From Synechococcus sp. HK01-R (GTDB lineage Bacteria; Cyanobacteriota; Cyanobacteriia; PCC-6307; Cyanobiaceae): a stretch of 64,000 nt of DNA. Below the pieces are notes generated by a model. It searched no databases and had not been told where the DNA came from. It saw only the letters and a list, made by a program, of their open reading frames with translations. The DNA lies in contig NZ_CP059059.1 in the NCBI RefSeq assembly GCF_014217855.1, positions 62,001 to 126,000 of the forward strand. Direction: 5' to 3'. This document shows, one piece after another, positions 52,144 through 63,001 of the stretch (within the stretch, counting starts at the first letter, position 1; each line of letters starts with the position of its first letter). The translations under genes and the position numbers were made by a program.

Positions 52144-52749
52144 ATGCTCACCACAGCGATGACGATGGAGGCGTTCCTCCAAGCCAGCCGCGGCACTTGG
52201 ATGACCCGTCGCGCCGTCCATCACCTCGACCACCAAGACGATGAGTTCGCCGATTCCAATCTGATCATCGAGCCCTTCAGCCGCTCAGACTCAGCTGTGG
52301 AATCGATCTGCACCAACCTGGGCATCGACCCATCCGAAGCCAATGGCGGCGCCCGGTTTTGGTGGGAAAGCAATCTCAAACAGAGCAGCCGCAGCGATGA
52401 CAACGCTGCTGTTCTGATCGATGTGCCATCGACGGAAGCACCGCATCGAGGCTTCCTTCTGCGTGACAAAGGCTACGTGGAAAAGCAATCGGTGATTAGC
52501 ACTTACACCTTCGCCGAGGATGGCGTGCTCACGATCACAACCCGCTACGACACCAATGTGGGAATCGAGCGGTGTTGGTTCGTGACCGACAACCTGCGAA
52601 TGCGGGTGAGTTCTGTGCAATGTCTCGACGGGGTCTCCATGACGACCTACTGCACCGAATTCCGCTGCCCCAGCGACAGCGATCTTGAACAACTGCGCCA
52701 GCAGGCTTTGGCCCTGGAGCATGACCTCAATCAGGCGGGGGCCATCTGA
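52144..52749 (+). CDS. cpeU: S-type phycobiliprotein lyase, CpeU/CpcS-like
   Basis: About 201 residues of the CpcS/CpeS lipocalin-like family: MEAFLQASRGTWMTRRAVHH, FWWESNLKQ, STYTFAEDGVLTITTRYDTN, ERCWFVTDNLRMRVSSVQ. It differs from CpeS at 43.3 kb and is followed directly by pebA, which fits the gene called cpeU in marine Synechococcus; the CpcS-type alternative cannot be excluded. In-frame Mets at 52159 and 52165 are alternative starts. Confidence 0.8.
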   Translation: MLTTAMTMEAFLQASRGTWMTRRAVHHLDHQDDEFADSNLIIEPFSRSDSAVESICTNLGIDPSEANGGARFWWESNLKQSSRSDDNAAVLIDVPSTEAPHRGFLLRDKGYVEKQSVISTYTFAEDGVLTITTRYDTNVGIERCWFVTDNLRMRVSSVQCLDGVSMTTYCTEFRCPSDSDLEQLRQQALALEHDLNQAGAI

Positions 52750-54233
<1,484 letters not shown>

Positions 54234-54245
54234 GCCTCGACTTCC

Positions 54246-54274
54246 TTGTGACTGCAAGCGGAGTTAAGCATTAT
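54246..54274 (+). promoter_or_regulatory. Candidate sigma70-type promoter of cpcBA
   Basis: TTGTGA, 17-bp spacer, CATTAT, about 127 bp upstream of the cpcB ATG. This gives a good consensus fit in the 167-bp gap after pebB. A ribosome binding site CAGGAG lies 8 bp before the ATG. Only sequence similarity supports the promoter. Confidence 0.4.
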
Positions 54275-54400
54275 GAACAGCCTTCGGGGTCCCTTGGCTG
54301 ACTTCGCGAGAATCACTGGCGACGGGACGCGAGAGCCTCCCGGCTTTCTCCCCATCCCTGTCTGAAGTTTTCTCCAGACCTCGCCTACAGGAGTTCCAAC

Positions 54401-54919
54401 ATGTTCGACGCCTTCGCCAAGGTTGTCGCCCAGGCTGATGCCCGGGGCCAGTTCATCAACGCCAGCGAGATCGACGCCCTGGCCGCCATGGTGTCCGACA
54501 GCAACAAGCGTCTGGATGCTGTGAACCGCATCACCAGCAACGCTTCCACCATCGTTGCTAACGCCGCTCGCGCCCTGTTCGCTCAGCAGCCTGCGCTGAT
54601 CGCCCCCGGCGGTAACGCTTACACCTCCCGCCGCATGGCTGCTTGCCTGCGCGACATGGAGATCATCCTGCGTTACGTCACCTACTCGATCTTCACCGGC
54701 GACGCTTCCGTGATGGAAGACCGCTGCCTCAACGGTCTGCGCGAGACCTACCTGGCCCTCGGCACCCCCGGTGCTTCCGTGGCTGCTGGCGTGAACCTGA
54801 TGAAGGAAGCCGCCATCTCCATCGCCAACGACAAGGCCGGCATCACCCAGGGTGATTGCACCGCGCTGATGAGCGAAATCGGCACCTACTTCGACCGCGC
54901 TGCTGCTGCTGTCGCCTGA
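54401..54919 (+). CDS. cpcB: Phycocyanin beta subunit
   Basis: A 172-residue beta subunit, [20 protein letters not shown], with bilin sites C82 (MAACLRDME) and C153 (TQGDCTALM). Length and cysteines match C- or R-phycocyanin. CpcT (C153) and an S-type lyase (C82) are encoded nearby. First gene of cpcBA. Confidence 0.97.
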   Translation: MFDAFAKVVAQADARGQFINASEIDALAAMVSDSNKRLDAVNRITSNASTIVANAARALFAQQPALIAPGGNAYTSRRMAACLRDMEIILRYVTYSIFTGDASVMEDRCLNGLRETYLALGTPGASVAAGVNLMKEAAISIANDKAGITQGDCTALMSEIGTYFDRAAAAVA

Positions 54920-54960
54920 TTGCGACGCCGTTCAGTCGTTAACAACCTTTTTCACCTCCA

Positions 54961-55449
54961 ATGAAAACTCCCCTCACCGAAGCGGTCTCCTCAGCTGACT
55001 CCCAGGGTCGCTTCCTCAGCAACACCGAAATCCAAGGTGCTTTCGGTCGTTTCAACCGAGCCAAAGCTGGCCTTGAGGCTGCCAAAGCTCTGACCACCAA
55101 GGCCGACACCCTGGTGAACGGTGCTGCCCAAGCTGTGTACAGCAAGTTCCCCTACACCACCCAGATGCAGGGCGCCAACTTCGCTGCCACTCCCGAAGGC
55201 AAGGCCAAGTGCTCCCGCGACATCGGCTACTACCTGCGCATGGTCACCTACTGCCTCGTGGCAGGCGGCACCGGCCCCATGGATGACTATCTGATCGCCG
55301 GTCTCGACGAGATCAACCGCACCTTCGAGCTCTCCCCCTCCTGGTATGTGGAAGCGCTGAACTACATCAAGGCCAACCACGGTCTGTCTGGTGAGGCTGC
55401 CACCGAAGCCAACAACTACTTCGACTACGCCATCAACGCTCTGATCTGA
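54961..55449 (+). CDS. cpcA: Phycocyanin alpha subunit
   Basis: A 162-residue alpha subunit, [20 protein letters not shown], with one bilin site C84 ([12 protein letters not shown]), chromophorylated by CpcE/CpcF. It is 41 bp downstream of cpcB and followed by a terminator. No cpcC or cpcD linker gene follows, so phycocyanin rods are probably a single disc. Confidence 0.97.
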   Translation: MKTPLTEAVSSADSQGRFLSNTEIQGAFGRFNRAKAGLEAAKALTTKADTLVNGAAQAVYSKFPYTTQMQGANFAATPEGKAKCSRDIGYYLRMVTYCLVAGGTGPMDDYLIAGLDEINRTFELSPSWYVEALNYIKANHGLSGEAATEANNYFDYAINALI

Positions 55450-55491
55450 TTTCCGTCAGTCATTGCATCACGATCGTTGTCGATCTCTTTC

Positions 55492-55517
55492 AGGCCTCCC
55501 AGTGGGAGGCCTTTTTA
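55492..55517 (+). terminator. Intrinsic terminator after cpcA
   Basis: AGGCCTCCC / GGGAGGCCT stem with an AGT loop and a TTTTT tail, 43 bp after cpcA. It may also attenuate expression of the lyase genes relative to the subunits. Confidence 0.92.
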
Positions 55518-55565
55518 TTGGCCTGGTGATGGCAGCATCGGGACCCACTCTCCTGCGCGGAAGCT

Positions 55566-56396
55566 ATGCAGTCAGGCCCGGAAGGATCACAGGCCTGGAA
55601 TGGGGATCCGATCGATGAAGCAGAAGCCCTGCGGCGCCTGCAACTCAGTGACGATCCTTCGGCGCAGTACTACGCCGCCTGGTGGCTAGGTCGCAGCCGC
55701 ACGCAACATCCCCAGGCTGTTCCCTTACTGCGCAACGCCCTGCAACAACGTCGGGCCCGCCAACTCGGCGATGAGGTGGAAGAAAATGCCGTTGCCCGTA
55801 ATGCAGCCCGTGCCCTGGGCAAGCTCGGTGCCATCGCCAACCCTGCCATCCCCGATCTGCTCGCAACACTGAACGATGACGACCATGGTCTGCGGGAAGC
55901 CGCGGCTCGGTCGCTCGGCCAGTTGAAAGCTGAAGCGGCGGTGCCCTTACTGCTCGCTCGCTTGGCCAGTGGACCTGACGTCGCCGGCGCCCGGGAGGAG
56001 GGCACGCCACGGATGAAAGAACCCTGTGACGCTCTTCTGGAAGCACTGGGAGACATCGGCATTGGCAACGACGCCGTGCTGACCACTCTGAAATCCTTTC
56101 TGCACCACGAACGGCCCGTCGTGCGGAGTTCCGCCTGCAGGGCGTTGCTGCAACTCACCGACGATCCTCAATGGGGAGAAGCGATGGTGGAGTTGCTTCA
56201 ACACGACCAACTTCAAGTGCGCCGGGCGGCCCTGATGGACCTTGGAGCAACGGGTTGGAGGCCAGCCCTGACCGCCATCAGCAACACCCTCGCCGAAAAC
56301 AGCCTCAAGCTGATCGCCCTACGAGGGATTGCCGAAACCGCCGTTGATAAGGCAGTCGATGAAGCCGTGCTCGACGCCATGGACGCCCTGCTCTGA
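55566..56396 (+). CDS. cpcE: Phycocyanin alpha lyase subunit CpcE
   Basis: A 276-residue HEAT-repeat protein, with LRRLQLSDDPSAQYYAAWWL, ARNAARALGKLGAIANPAIP, LREAAARSLGQLKAEAAVPL. With CpcF it attaches phycocyanobilin to C84 of CpcA. Separate cpcE and cpcF, rather than a fused lyase-isomerase gene (rpcG), point to a phycocyanobilin-type alpha chromophore. Confidence 0.9.
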   Translation: MQSGPEGSQAWNGDPIDEAEALRRLQLSDDPSAQYYAAWWLGRSRTQHPQAVPLLRNALQQRRARQLGDEVEENAVARNAARALGKLGAIANPAIPDLLATLNDDDHGLREAAARSLGQLKAEAAVPLLLARLASGPDVAGAREEGTPRMKEPCDALLEALGDIGIGNDAVLTTLKSFLHHERPVVRSSACRALLQLTDDPQWGEAMVELLQHDQLQVRRAALMDLGATGWRPALTAISNTLAENSLKLIALRGIAETAVDKAVDEAVLDAMDALL

Positions 56397-56398
56397 TC

Positions 56399-57037
56399 AT
56401 GACTCTCCCCACCCCCATCGCTGCGCTGATCGAGGCGGTCGACCGCGCTGACACCGCCGACGGCTTGCTTGAAGCTACACAGGCCCTTGCTGCCACGGGC
56501 CATCCCGCCGGTGCCCGCTGCCTGCTCGAAATTCTGGGCTTCAACAACCCAGGTGCTGCCGTCGCCGCCGTCGATGGCTTGATCGCGATCGGAGAACCGG
56601 TCGTCGAAACGATTCTCGACAACCTCGACGGCCACAACTACGGCGCCAGGGCCTGGTCGGTGCGGGCGCTCGCAGGGATAGCCGACCGCCGCGGCCTGCC
56701 TGTGCTGGAACGGGCCCTGGCGGCAGACATCGGACCCAGTGTGCGCAGAGCCGCTGCTTGTGGCCTAGGCAATCTGCAACTCACCGATCCAAACCATGCC
56801 GAGGCAGAGCGGGAACGCTGCCTTCAAGGCCTGATCCAGGCGACAGACGATGGCGAGTGGATCGTGCGTTACGCCGTGGCTGTTGGCCTCGAACGTCGCC
56901 TGCGCGAAACCAGCTGCAACCCGATGCAGCGGCAGCAAGGAGAGAACGCCCTGCGCAAACTGCTGGGTGAGGGGGAAGATGTGAAGGTGGTGCGCTCCAG
57001 GGCTCGCCTCGCACTCCAACGCCTTTCGAACGGATGA
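56399..57037 (+). CDS. cpcF: Phycocyanin alpha lyase subunit CpcF
   Basis: A 212-residue HEAT-repeat partner of CpcE: DTADGLLEATQALAATGHPA, GARAWSVRALAGIADRRGLP, GPSVRRAAACGLGNLQ. It starts 2 bp after cpcE, and its stop overlaps the phosphatase start by 4 bp. Confidence 0.9.
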   Translation: MTLPTPIAALIEAVDRADTADGLLEATQALAATGHPAGARCLLEILGFNNPGAAVAAVDGLIAIGEPVVETILDNLDGHNYGARAWSVRALAGIADRRGLPVLERALAADIGPSVRRAAACGLGNLQLTDPNHAEAERERCLQGLIQATDDGEWIVRYAVAVGLERRLRETSCNPMQRQQGENALRKLLGEGEDVKVVRSRARLALQRLSNG

Positions 57038-57525
57038 CTCAGAAGCTGCTGTTTGTCTGTCTCGGCAATATCTGCCGGTCACCAGCCGCCGAAGGGGTGT
57101 TCCTCCATCTGATAGCACAACACGGCCTGTCCGACAACTTTGTGGTGGATTCGGCCGGCACTGGCGGCTGGCATGTGGGGCAACCTGCCGACCAACGCAT
57201 GCAGGCCGCCGCGAACCGAAGGGGCATCCATCTACCCAGCCGGGCACGCCAACTCGCCATGGGCGATCTCACAAGCTTTGATCTGATCCTGACCATGGAT
57301 CAGGACAATCTGGATGCCGTGCAGAGCCTGAGCAGAGAAGCCGGGGGGCGATCTACGGCAACAATCCAGCCGATGCTCGGCTATGCCCGTCGTCATCAGA
57401 CCAGGGACGTACCCGATCCTTACTACGGGGGTGAAGCTGGTTTCGAGCATGTGCTCGATCTTCTAGAGGATGCCTGCGAGGGGCTGCTCGAAACGCTGAC
57501 CAACCCGGCGAAGCATCCAGAGTGA
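57034..57525 (+). CDS. Low-molecular-weight protein tyrosine phosphatase
   Basis: A 163-residue LMW-PTP: P loop CLGNICRSPAAEG (C-x5-R-S) near the N-terminus and the general-acid Asp in VPDPYYGG. It may act on protein Tyr phosphates or arginine phosphates; target unknown. Its ATG overlaps the cpcF stop (ATGA), so it is probably cotranslated with the lyase genes. It marks the right end of the rod region. It ends 1 bp from the convergent panC-cmk. Confidence 0.93.
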   Translation: MTQKLLFVCLGNICRSPAAEGVFLHLIAQHGLSDNFVVDSAGTGGWHVGQPADQRMQAAANRRGIHLPSRARQLAMGDLTSFDLILTMDQDNLDAVQSLSREAGGRSTATIQPMLGYARRHQTRDVPDPYYGGEAGFEHVLDLLEDACEGLLETLTNPAKHPE

Positions 57526-57526
57526 T

Positions 57527-59008
57527 TCATCCCTGGCCGGCTGGGTTCGGCCAGGCCTCCTCGGCCACCCGGAACCGGAACAGATCCACGAGGGCTTCGA
57601 TCACCTCGTCGATGCTCATGCCGTCGGTGATCAGTTCCGTCGCGTCCACCGCCTGCACCAACGGCGCCACGTCACGGGTACTGTCCATCCGATCCCGTTC
57701 AACGATCTGGGCTTCAAGCACTGCCAGATCGGGGACCGCATGGCCTCGGGCCTCCAGATCCTTGGCCCGACGGCGAGCCCGCTCCTCCGGTGTGGCCGTC
57801 AGGAAGACCTTGAGCTCGGCATCGGGGAACACAGCCGTGCCGATGTCACGCCCTTCCGCCACCAAGCCACCTTGCTCACCCAAGCGCTTTTGTTGTCGCG
57901 TCAGTAGCTCTCTCACACAGGCATGGGCAGCCACAAGCGAAACGGAAGCGGTCACCCGCGGGTCTCGAATCGCGTCGGTGACGTTTTCTCCATTCACCCG
58001 TACCGTCTGAATGCCATCACGCAGTGGCTCCAGCTCAATCTCAAGATTGGTGAGAAGCTGCTCAACTGCATGGGCATCGGCCGGATCAGCACCCTTTTGC
58101 TGCACCCACCAGGTGACGGCCCGATACATGGCGCCGGTATCGAGGTAGAGCAGACCCATACGCTCAGCGAAAGCACGGGTCACAGTGCTCTTGCCGGCAC
58201 CGGCGGGGCCGTCGATGGCAACGATGGGCGAACGAGTCATCAGAAACACGTGATCGATCAGACGGGTCTGGCCGCAGCGAACAGCCGCAGCCAACAGGCG
58301 TAGGGCCTGATCGGGCCGAGCCGGCTGAAGGGAGATCGGATCCAGGACATCTACATACTCCACCGCCAGGCCGGTGGCGCCGAGGGCACCTGACAGCTGA
58401 ACTGGATCCACGGCGGTCCCCCGATCCCGAAACTGCTGAGCACAGGCCTGAAGCAGAGCTGGAAACTGAGCAGCGAGTACCCGTTCTGAAGCCGTGAGAT
58501 AGGCGTTACGAGAACTGCAAGCAAGCCCATCTGGATCGCGCACGGTTGCACAACCACTGATCCGCGTCGGCAAACCGAGATCGGCGATCAGATGGCGAAG
58601 AATCGTGAGCTGTTGCCAATCCTTCTCCCCCAGCACAAGCCAGTCGGGCCTGGTTAAGGCCAAAAGGCGACAGACCACGGTCGCGACACCATCGAAATGA
58701 CCGGGGCGGTGGGCTCCGCACAATCGGTTCTGTAGCGATTCGGGCACCTGAAGACGGAAGGCCTCCTGCGCACCCCCGGGATAAATCTGCCCATCATCAG
58801 GACACCAAAGGGCTGTGGCACCTGCTTCAGCTGCCAGCTGAAGATCAGCCTGGAGAGTCCTTGGATACTGAGCAAAGTCTTCACCCACTCCAAATTGCAG
58901 TGGGTTGACATAGACACTCACCAAAACCGAGCGAGGGCCTGATCCGAGCGTGCGGGCCCTCTGGATCAGCTGGGCATGCCCCTGATGCAGAGACCCCATG
59001 GTCGGCAC
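57527..59008 (-). CDS. panC/cmk: Fused pantothenate synthetase / cytidylate kinase
   Basis: A bifunctional protein of 493 residues from the GTG at 59008. N-terminal part (about 1-260): pantothenate synthetase (PTMGSLHQGH, NPLQFG, YPGGAQEAF, KDWQQ). C-terminal part (about 265-493): CMP kinase (VAIDGPAGAGKSTVTRAFAE, LDTGAMYRAVTWW, GRDIGTAVFPDA). The fusion is typical of cyanobacteria. The homology continues upstream of the GTG (VLRTLGDLQRW then PVHFV), so translation probably starts 25 codons earlier at a CTG (59083) that overlaps the rlpA stop. Confidence 0.93.
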   Translation of the reverse strand: MPTMGSLHQGHAQLIQRARTLGSGPRSVLVSVYVNPLQFGVGEDFAQYPRTLQADLQLAAEAGATALWCPDDGQIYPGGAQEAFRLQVPESLQNRLCGAHRPGHFDGVATVVCRLLALTRPDWLVLGEKDWQQLTILRHLIADLGLPTRISGCATVRDPDGLACSSRNAYLTASERVLAAQFPALLQACAQQFRDRGTAVDPVQLSGALGATGLAVEYVDVLDPISLQPARPDQALRLLAAAVRCGQTRLIDHVFLMTRSPIVAIDGPAGAGKSTVTRAFAERMGLLYLDTGAMYRAVTWWVQQKGADPADAHAVEQLLTNLEIELEPLRDGIQTVRVNGENVTDAIRDPRVTASVSLVAAHACVRELLTRQQKRLGEQGGLVAEGRDIGTAVFPDAELKVFLTATPEERARRRAKDLEARGHAVPDLAVLEAQIVERDRMDSTRDVAPLVQAVDATELITDGMSIDEVIEALVDLFRFRVAEEAWPNPAGQG

Positions 59009-59079
59009 GAAGTGAACAGGCTCAGACCTGCCTGCACGCCATCGCTGCAGATCGCCAAGAGTCCTGAGGACAGGGAGAC

Positions 59080-59643
59080 TCAGCGCAGCACCTCAAGCTT
59101 GACCTTGGCCACGCCGCTAGCAATCAAACCCAGCTGATTGGCAGCGCCATGGGCGAGATCAATCACCCGAGCGCCGTGGAACGGACCTCGATCATTGATT
59201 CTCACCACGGTGGAACGGCCGTTCCAGAGATTCGTGACGCGAACGCGAGTGCCGAAAGGAAGGGTGCGATGGGCTGCGGTCATCGTTCCCGGCCGAAACA
59301 CTTCACCATTGGCGGTGCGATTGCCGAAGAACCCCGGGCCATACCAGCTGGCTTCGCCGGTGCTTACAGAGACGACTGCTGGCGCTGGAGGGACAGGAGG
59401 CTGTGCCTTGACCGGTGCAGGAGCTGGCTCGGAAGGCAGCTCTTGAGCAGCACTGGCAGGCTCCGATAACTCGTTCGAGACGGGAGTCTCTGAAGCCGTT
59501 CCATCTGGCAGGGGCTGATTCAGGACCAGATCAAGGGCATCCCTCACAGGATCGGCCTCAAGATCACGAGCCAAGACCGGCAGAAGCGCTGCGCTACCTG
59601 AAATCACTCCAGAGAGAAGCAGCAAGACGAAAGAAGGACGCAT
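59080..59643 (-). CDS. rlpA: RlpA-like septal ring lytic transglycosylase
   Basis: About 187 residues from ATG 59643 (MRPSFVLLLLSGVISGSAAL, signal peptide), a Pro/Ala-rich linker and a C-terminal double-psi beta-barrel domain: GEASWYGPGFFGNRTANGEV, TMTAAHRTLPFGTRVRVTN, VVRINDRGPFHGARVIDLAHG with the catalytic Asp. An earlier ATG at 59661 adds six residues. It acts in the periplasm on peptidoglycan. It is upstream of panC-cmk on the same strand. Confidence 0.9.
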   Translation of the reverse strand: MRPSFVLLLLSGVISGSAALLPVLARDLEADPVRDALDLVLNQPLPDGTASETPVSNELSEPASAAQELPSEPAPAPVKAQPPVPPAPAVVSVSTGEASWYGPGFFGNRTANGEVFRPGTMTAAHRTLPFGTRVRVTNLWNGRSTVVRINDRGPFHGARVIDLAHGAANQLGLIASGVAKVKLEVLR

Positions 59644-59989
59644 GCCAGGCGGCTGGCGCAATGTCGTGACGACAAAGGGGAGAAAAGTTCACCCCAGTTA
59701 CGCGAGCCTCAGCAAACAAAGAACGATCAGAACGTAAGGAGAACCACCAACTGGGCGACACCCCCTCCGCTAGGCCTTAAGAGCGACCAGCCCCAGAGAC
59801 CCCATACCAAGACTCCTGCCCCTCACAGAGGAAAACGACCGCCCAAACCAAAACAACCGATGAGCTGAGCTTTTGACTGGTATAAGCCAGGCTCATGCCC
59901 TAGGGGACAGTGAGTCGACCGCCCCCGGAACGTCGAGGAGAGAGGATCGGAACAGATGGGCGGCGGGGACTGACCTCGCAGAAGCATTC
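59644..59989. other. Intergenic region between rlpA and purM
   Basis: About 345 bp between the divergent rlpA and purM genes. No gene is credible. TTGACT at 59873 could be a -35 element for purM, but no fitting -10 was found. Confidence 0.5.
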
Positions 59990-61027
59990 ATGGACTACAA
60001 AACCGCTGGCGTTGATGTGGAGGCCGGACGCGCCTTCGTCAATCGAATTCGCACAAGCGTGGAAGCCACGTTCCGCCCTGAAGTGATCGGTGGCCTTGGT
60101 GGCTTTGGTGGGGTGATGCGACTCCCGGCAGGGATGCGCTCGCCGCTCCTGGTGTCCGGGACTGACGGCGTGGGCACCAAGCTGGAACTGGCCCAGGACC
60201 ACCATGGCCATCACAACGTGGGCATCGACCTGGTGGCGATGTGCGTCAACGACGTGATCACCTGTGGAGCCTCACCGCTGTTCTTCCTCGACTACATGGC
60301 CACTGGAGCCCTCACCCCAGACTGCATGGCCACCGTTGTTGAAGGCATCGCCGAGGGCTGCCGCCTGAGTGGCTGCGCTCTGCTCGGAGGGGAAACCGCG
60401 GAGATGCCTGGCTTCTACCCTCCTGGCCGCTATGACCTTGCCGGCTTCTGCGTGGCTGTCGTCGAGGAGGACGCCTTGATCGACGGCCAATCCATTGAAG
60501 TGGGAGATCGCATCGTCGGCGTGGCGAGCAGCGGCGTACACAGCAATGGCTTCAGCCTGGTGCGCAAGGTGCTGAGCCTCGCCCATGCGGATGCATCCAC
60601 GTGCTTTGGCGAGCGCGAGCAACCACTCATCCAGGCGCTACTGGCGCCCACAACGCTCTACGGCTCGTTGGTGCAGGCGCTGCTCCAAGAGAGCATCCCC
60701 TTGCATGGCATGGCCCATATCACCGGCGGGGGGCTTCCGGAGAACCTCCCGCGCTGCCTACCCGACGGCACCAAAGCAGCCATTGATGCCAGCAGCTGGG
60801 AGCGCCCAGAGCTGTTCCGCTGGCTTCAACGCCATGGTGAGATCCCAGAACGGGATCTCTGGCACACCTTCAACCTCGGGATCGGTTACTGCCTCATCCT
60901 TCCTGAGGCCGAAGCCGAGCGGGCGATTGCCATCAGCGCGGCCAAAGGGCTACAAGCCTGGACAATCGGCGAAATCGTCAGCGGCACTCGCAGTGCGGAT
61001 GTGCCGGTGGTTGGGCTGCCGGCTTAA
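59990..61027 (+). CDS. purM: Phosphoribosylformylglycinamidine cyclo-ligase (AIR synthetase)
   Basis: A 345-residue purine synthesis enzyme (FGAM to AIR): [98 protein letters not shown]. The ATG at 59990 fits the family; a longer frame from 59873 has an unlikely N-terminus. Confidence 0.96.
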   Translation: MDYKTAGVDVEAGRAFVNRIRTSVEATFRPEVIGGLGGFGGVMRLPAGMRSPLLVSGTDGVGTKLELAQDHHGHHNVGIDLVAMCVNDVITCGASPLFFLDYMATGALTPDCMATVVEGIAEGCRLSGCALLGGETAEMPGFYPPGRYDLAGFCVAVVEEDALIDGQSIEVGDRIVGVASSGVHSNGFSLVRKVLSLAHADASTCFGEREQPLIQALLAPTTLYGSLVQALLQESIPLHGMAHITGGGLPENLPRCLPDGTKAAIDASSWERPELFRWLQRHGEIPERDLWHTFNLGIGYCLILPEAEAERAIAISAAKGLQAWTIGEIVSGTRSADVPVVGLPA

Positions 61028-61145
61028 TGCTTCAGAATCCAACATCCTCTGTGCTCTAGAGCACAGATTTAATTTCGATCACTATCCTTAACCCAAGCTG
61101 GTTGCCTGCAGAGGCGATAGCAGAGACGACAAATCCTTATTTGTG

Positions 61146-61784
61146 ATGCCTTTTGATAAGCCTCAACGCACGACCCGACGCCGGTCTTCGGCTGGCCCCG
61201 TGCCGCCCCGCCGCCCCCTGGGCCATGGACTGGAGCGAGGTGGCCCCCATCGGCAGGGTCCGCGTCCGACCTATCTGGCGCTGAAGGATCACGGCAAGGT
61301 CTTTGTGGCTGACATGCCCCACCTCTCAGACGGGCAGCTCTCCCACATCAGCAAGGAGGCAGAGGAAGTCCTGAGCAGCCTGGAGCGGCGCATCAGTGAA
61401 CTCGAGAGCGACCTCTCCCTGGAAGCGAACGATCGCGACACTCTGATCAAGGCCTGCACCAAGAGAGACGTCACCCACCGCTTTCTAAAAGCGATCAAGG
61501 ACGAACAGGAGCATCGCCAAAACAACCCTGCTGTTCGCAGTGCGGCTGGGGAATCACTGCCTCGCACCTTCTTGGAAATCGCCAGGCATCGGCTGCCTGG
61601 CGCCACTTTCGATTCACTCCTGCAGGAAGCACTAGCCGCCTGCGAGCAATCCACTCGCAGCGAGGCCAATGAGCCCGCACCGGCGCCGACCGTTAGCAAC
61701 GTCGTCCCCCTCCAGACGGCGGTGACCAGCCTGCCAGTGGTGGTCAGTCCTGATCCTGAAGAACCTGCTGATCAGGCGCTCTGA
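61146..61784 (+). CDS. Hypothetical protein with coiled coil
   Basis: A 212-residue protein starting MPFDKPQRTTRRRSSAGPVP. The N-terminal 45 residues are basic and Pro/Arg/Gly-rich, a helical coiled coil follows (about 70-105: EEVLSSLERRISELESDLSL) and the C-terminus is Ala/Pro/Val-rich. No known domain. It overlaps the convergent aldo/keto reductase gene by 13 bp. Confidence 0.75.
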   Translation: MPFDKPQRTTRRRSSAGPVPPRRPLGHGLERGGPHRQGPRPTYLALKDHGKVFVADMPHLSDGQLSHISKEAEEVLSSLERRISELESDLSLEANDRDTLIKACTKRDVTHRFLKAIKDEQEHRQNNPAVRSAAGESLPRTFLEIARHRLPGATFDSLLQEALAACEQSTRSEANEPAPAPTVSNVVPLQTAVTSLPVVVSPDPEEPADQAL

Positions 61785-62743
61785 AAGGGGTTGGCAGGCA
61801 TGCGCACCCGATTCGCCAAAGCGAGTTGATCCAACTCGATGCGCTCCTGGTCTGTTAGCGACCAGCTGAGGGCCTGAACCGTATCGGCAGCCTGAGCGGG
61901 GCGGCGCAATCCAGGCAGGGGCTTGGCCCCATGGGCCCGACACCAGTTGAGGGCCACCTGGGCCTGACTGGCTGCGCGGTTGGCTGCAATCGCAGCCAGT
62001 TTCCGACGCAGCGCGACACTTCCGGGTAGCAAGCGCCTGAACAGGCCGCGTCTCAGGACTGTGCTTGGTGGGATTTCGGCGTCAGGAGACAAGGCCAAGA
62101 CGCCCAAGGCCAACGGGCTATAGGCCAGAAGCTCAATGCCGAGCTCCCGACAGGTCGCGATGAGACCATCAGCCTTGATTGGGTCAGGGGCCAGCAGCGA
62201 CATCTGCACCTGCACGCTGGTCAGCCGTATCGACCGGGAGGCAAGACGGGCCTGCAGTGCACGCAGACGGCACGGTCCGATGTTGGACACACCAAGCTCC
62301 CGCACGGCCTGGCGCTCCACCAGATCAGCAAGACCATCCAGAAGAGGGCCCTCCTGCCAAGGGGCATAGCGGGCCGTGCTCCAGTGCAACTGCACCCGAT
62401 CCAGGTGTCCCTGCAGGCGCTCTCGGCTGGCCTGAAAGGGCTGTTCAAATCCTCGACGTCCCAATCGCCAGGGGAAGGGAGCCAGCTTGGTGGCCACGAT
62501 GAGCCGGGAGCGCTCCTCCTTGGGAAGAGCCTTTAAAAACTGCCCTAACAACGATTCACTGCGACCGTTGAAGCGACCGGTGCCGTAGGAATCGGCCGTA
62601 TCCACCAGGTCTAGGCCTCCGGCCAGCGCCAGGCGCAGGGTCGCGGCCAGCTCTGGGTCATCCCGGTCAGGCTGATATCCCCAGAGCAGTTGGTTCCCCC
62701 AAGACCAGGTCCCAAAACCGATTCCCGTCACACCACTCCACAC
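61772..62743 (-). CDS. Aldo/keto reductase
   Basis: A 323-residue NADPH-dependent oxidoreductase with a TIM barrel: catalytic Asp and Tyr in LVDTADSYGTG, the Lys in IVATKLAPFP, QLHWSTARY-like RVQLHWSTARYAP and the SPLALGVLA segment. Substrate unknown. The start is GTG at 62743 ((M)WSGVTGIGFGTWSWG), which fits the usual GxGTW start. Confidence 0.92.
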   Translation of the reverse strand: MWSGVTGIGFGTWSWGNQLLWGYQPDRDDPELAATLRLALAGGLDLVDTADSYGTGRFNGRSESLLGQFLKALPKEERSRLIVATKLAPFPWRLGRRGFEQPFQASRERLQGHLDRVQLHWSTARYAPWQEGPLLDGLADLVERQAVRELGVSNIGPCRLRALQARLASRSIRLTSVQVQMSLLAPDPIKADGLIATCRELGIELLAYSPLALGVLALSPDAEIPPSTVLRRGLFRRLLPGSVALRRKLAAIAANRAASQAQVALNWCRAHGAKPLPGLRRPAQAADTVQALSWSLTDQERIELDQLALANRVRMPANPFQSA

Positions 62744-62797
62744 AACATCGCGCCATGATCGCTACCTGAAGATGTGTCCGGAGCATTGGCAATCGTC

Positions 62798-63001
62798 ATG
62801 CCATTCAGTCCTCTCTCCGACTCCGTGTCTCGACAAGCGCCCAGACCAGCGGTTGCTGAACAGATCGAGCAGAAGGGCATGGACGTGACCTCCAGCACTA
62901 CATCGGCGAGTCCAACAACCGTTCTCTGCGACCATTGCGGACGCACAGCTGAGAACGGCATTCGCTGCCTGGGCATGTGTGTGGCAGACAGTGACTACTA
63001 A
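62798..63001 (+). CDS. Small Cys-rich protein
   Basis: A 67-residue frame from ATG 62798, or 40 residues from ATG 62879, ending CDHCGRTAENGIRCLGMCVA then DSDY. The four Cys (C-x2-C ... C-x3-C) could bind a metal. It ends inside the start of the next gene. Unknown function; the frame is short, so this is tentative. Confidence 0.5.
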   Translation: MPFSPLSDSVSRQAPRPAVAEQIEQKGMDVTSSTTSASPTTVLCDHCGRTAENGIRCLGMCVADSDY

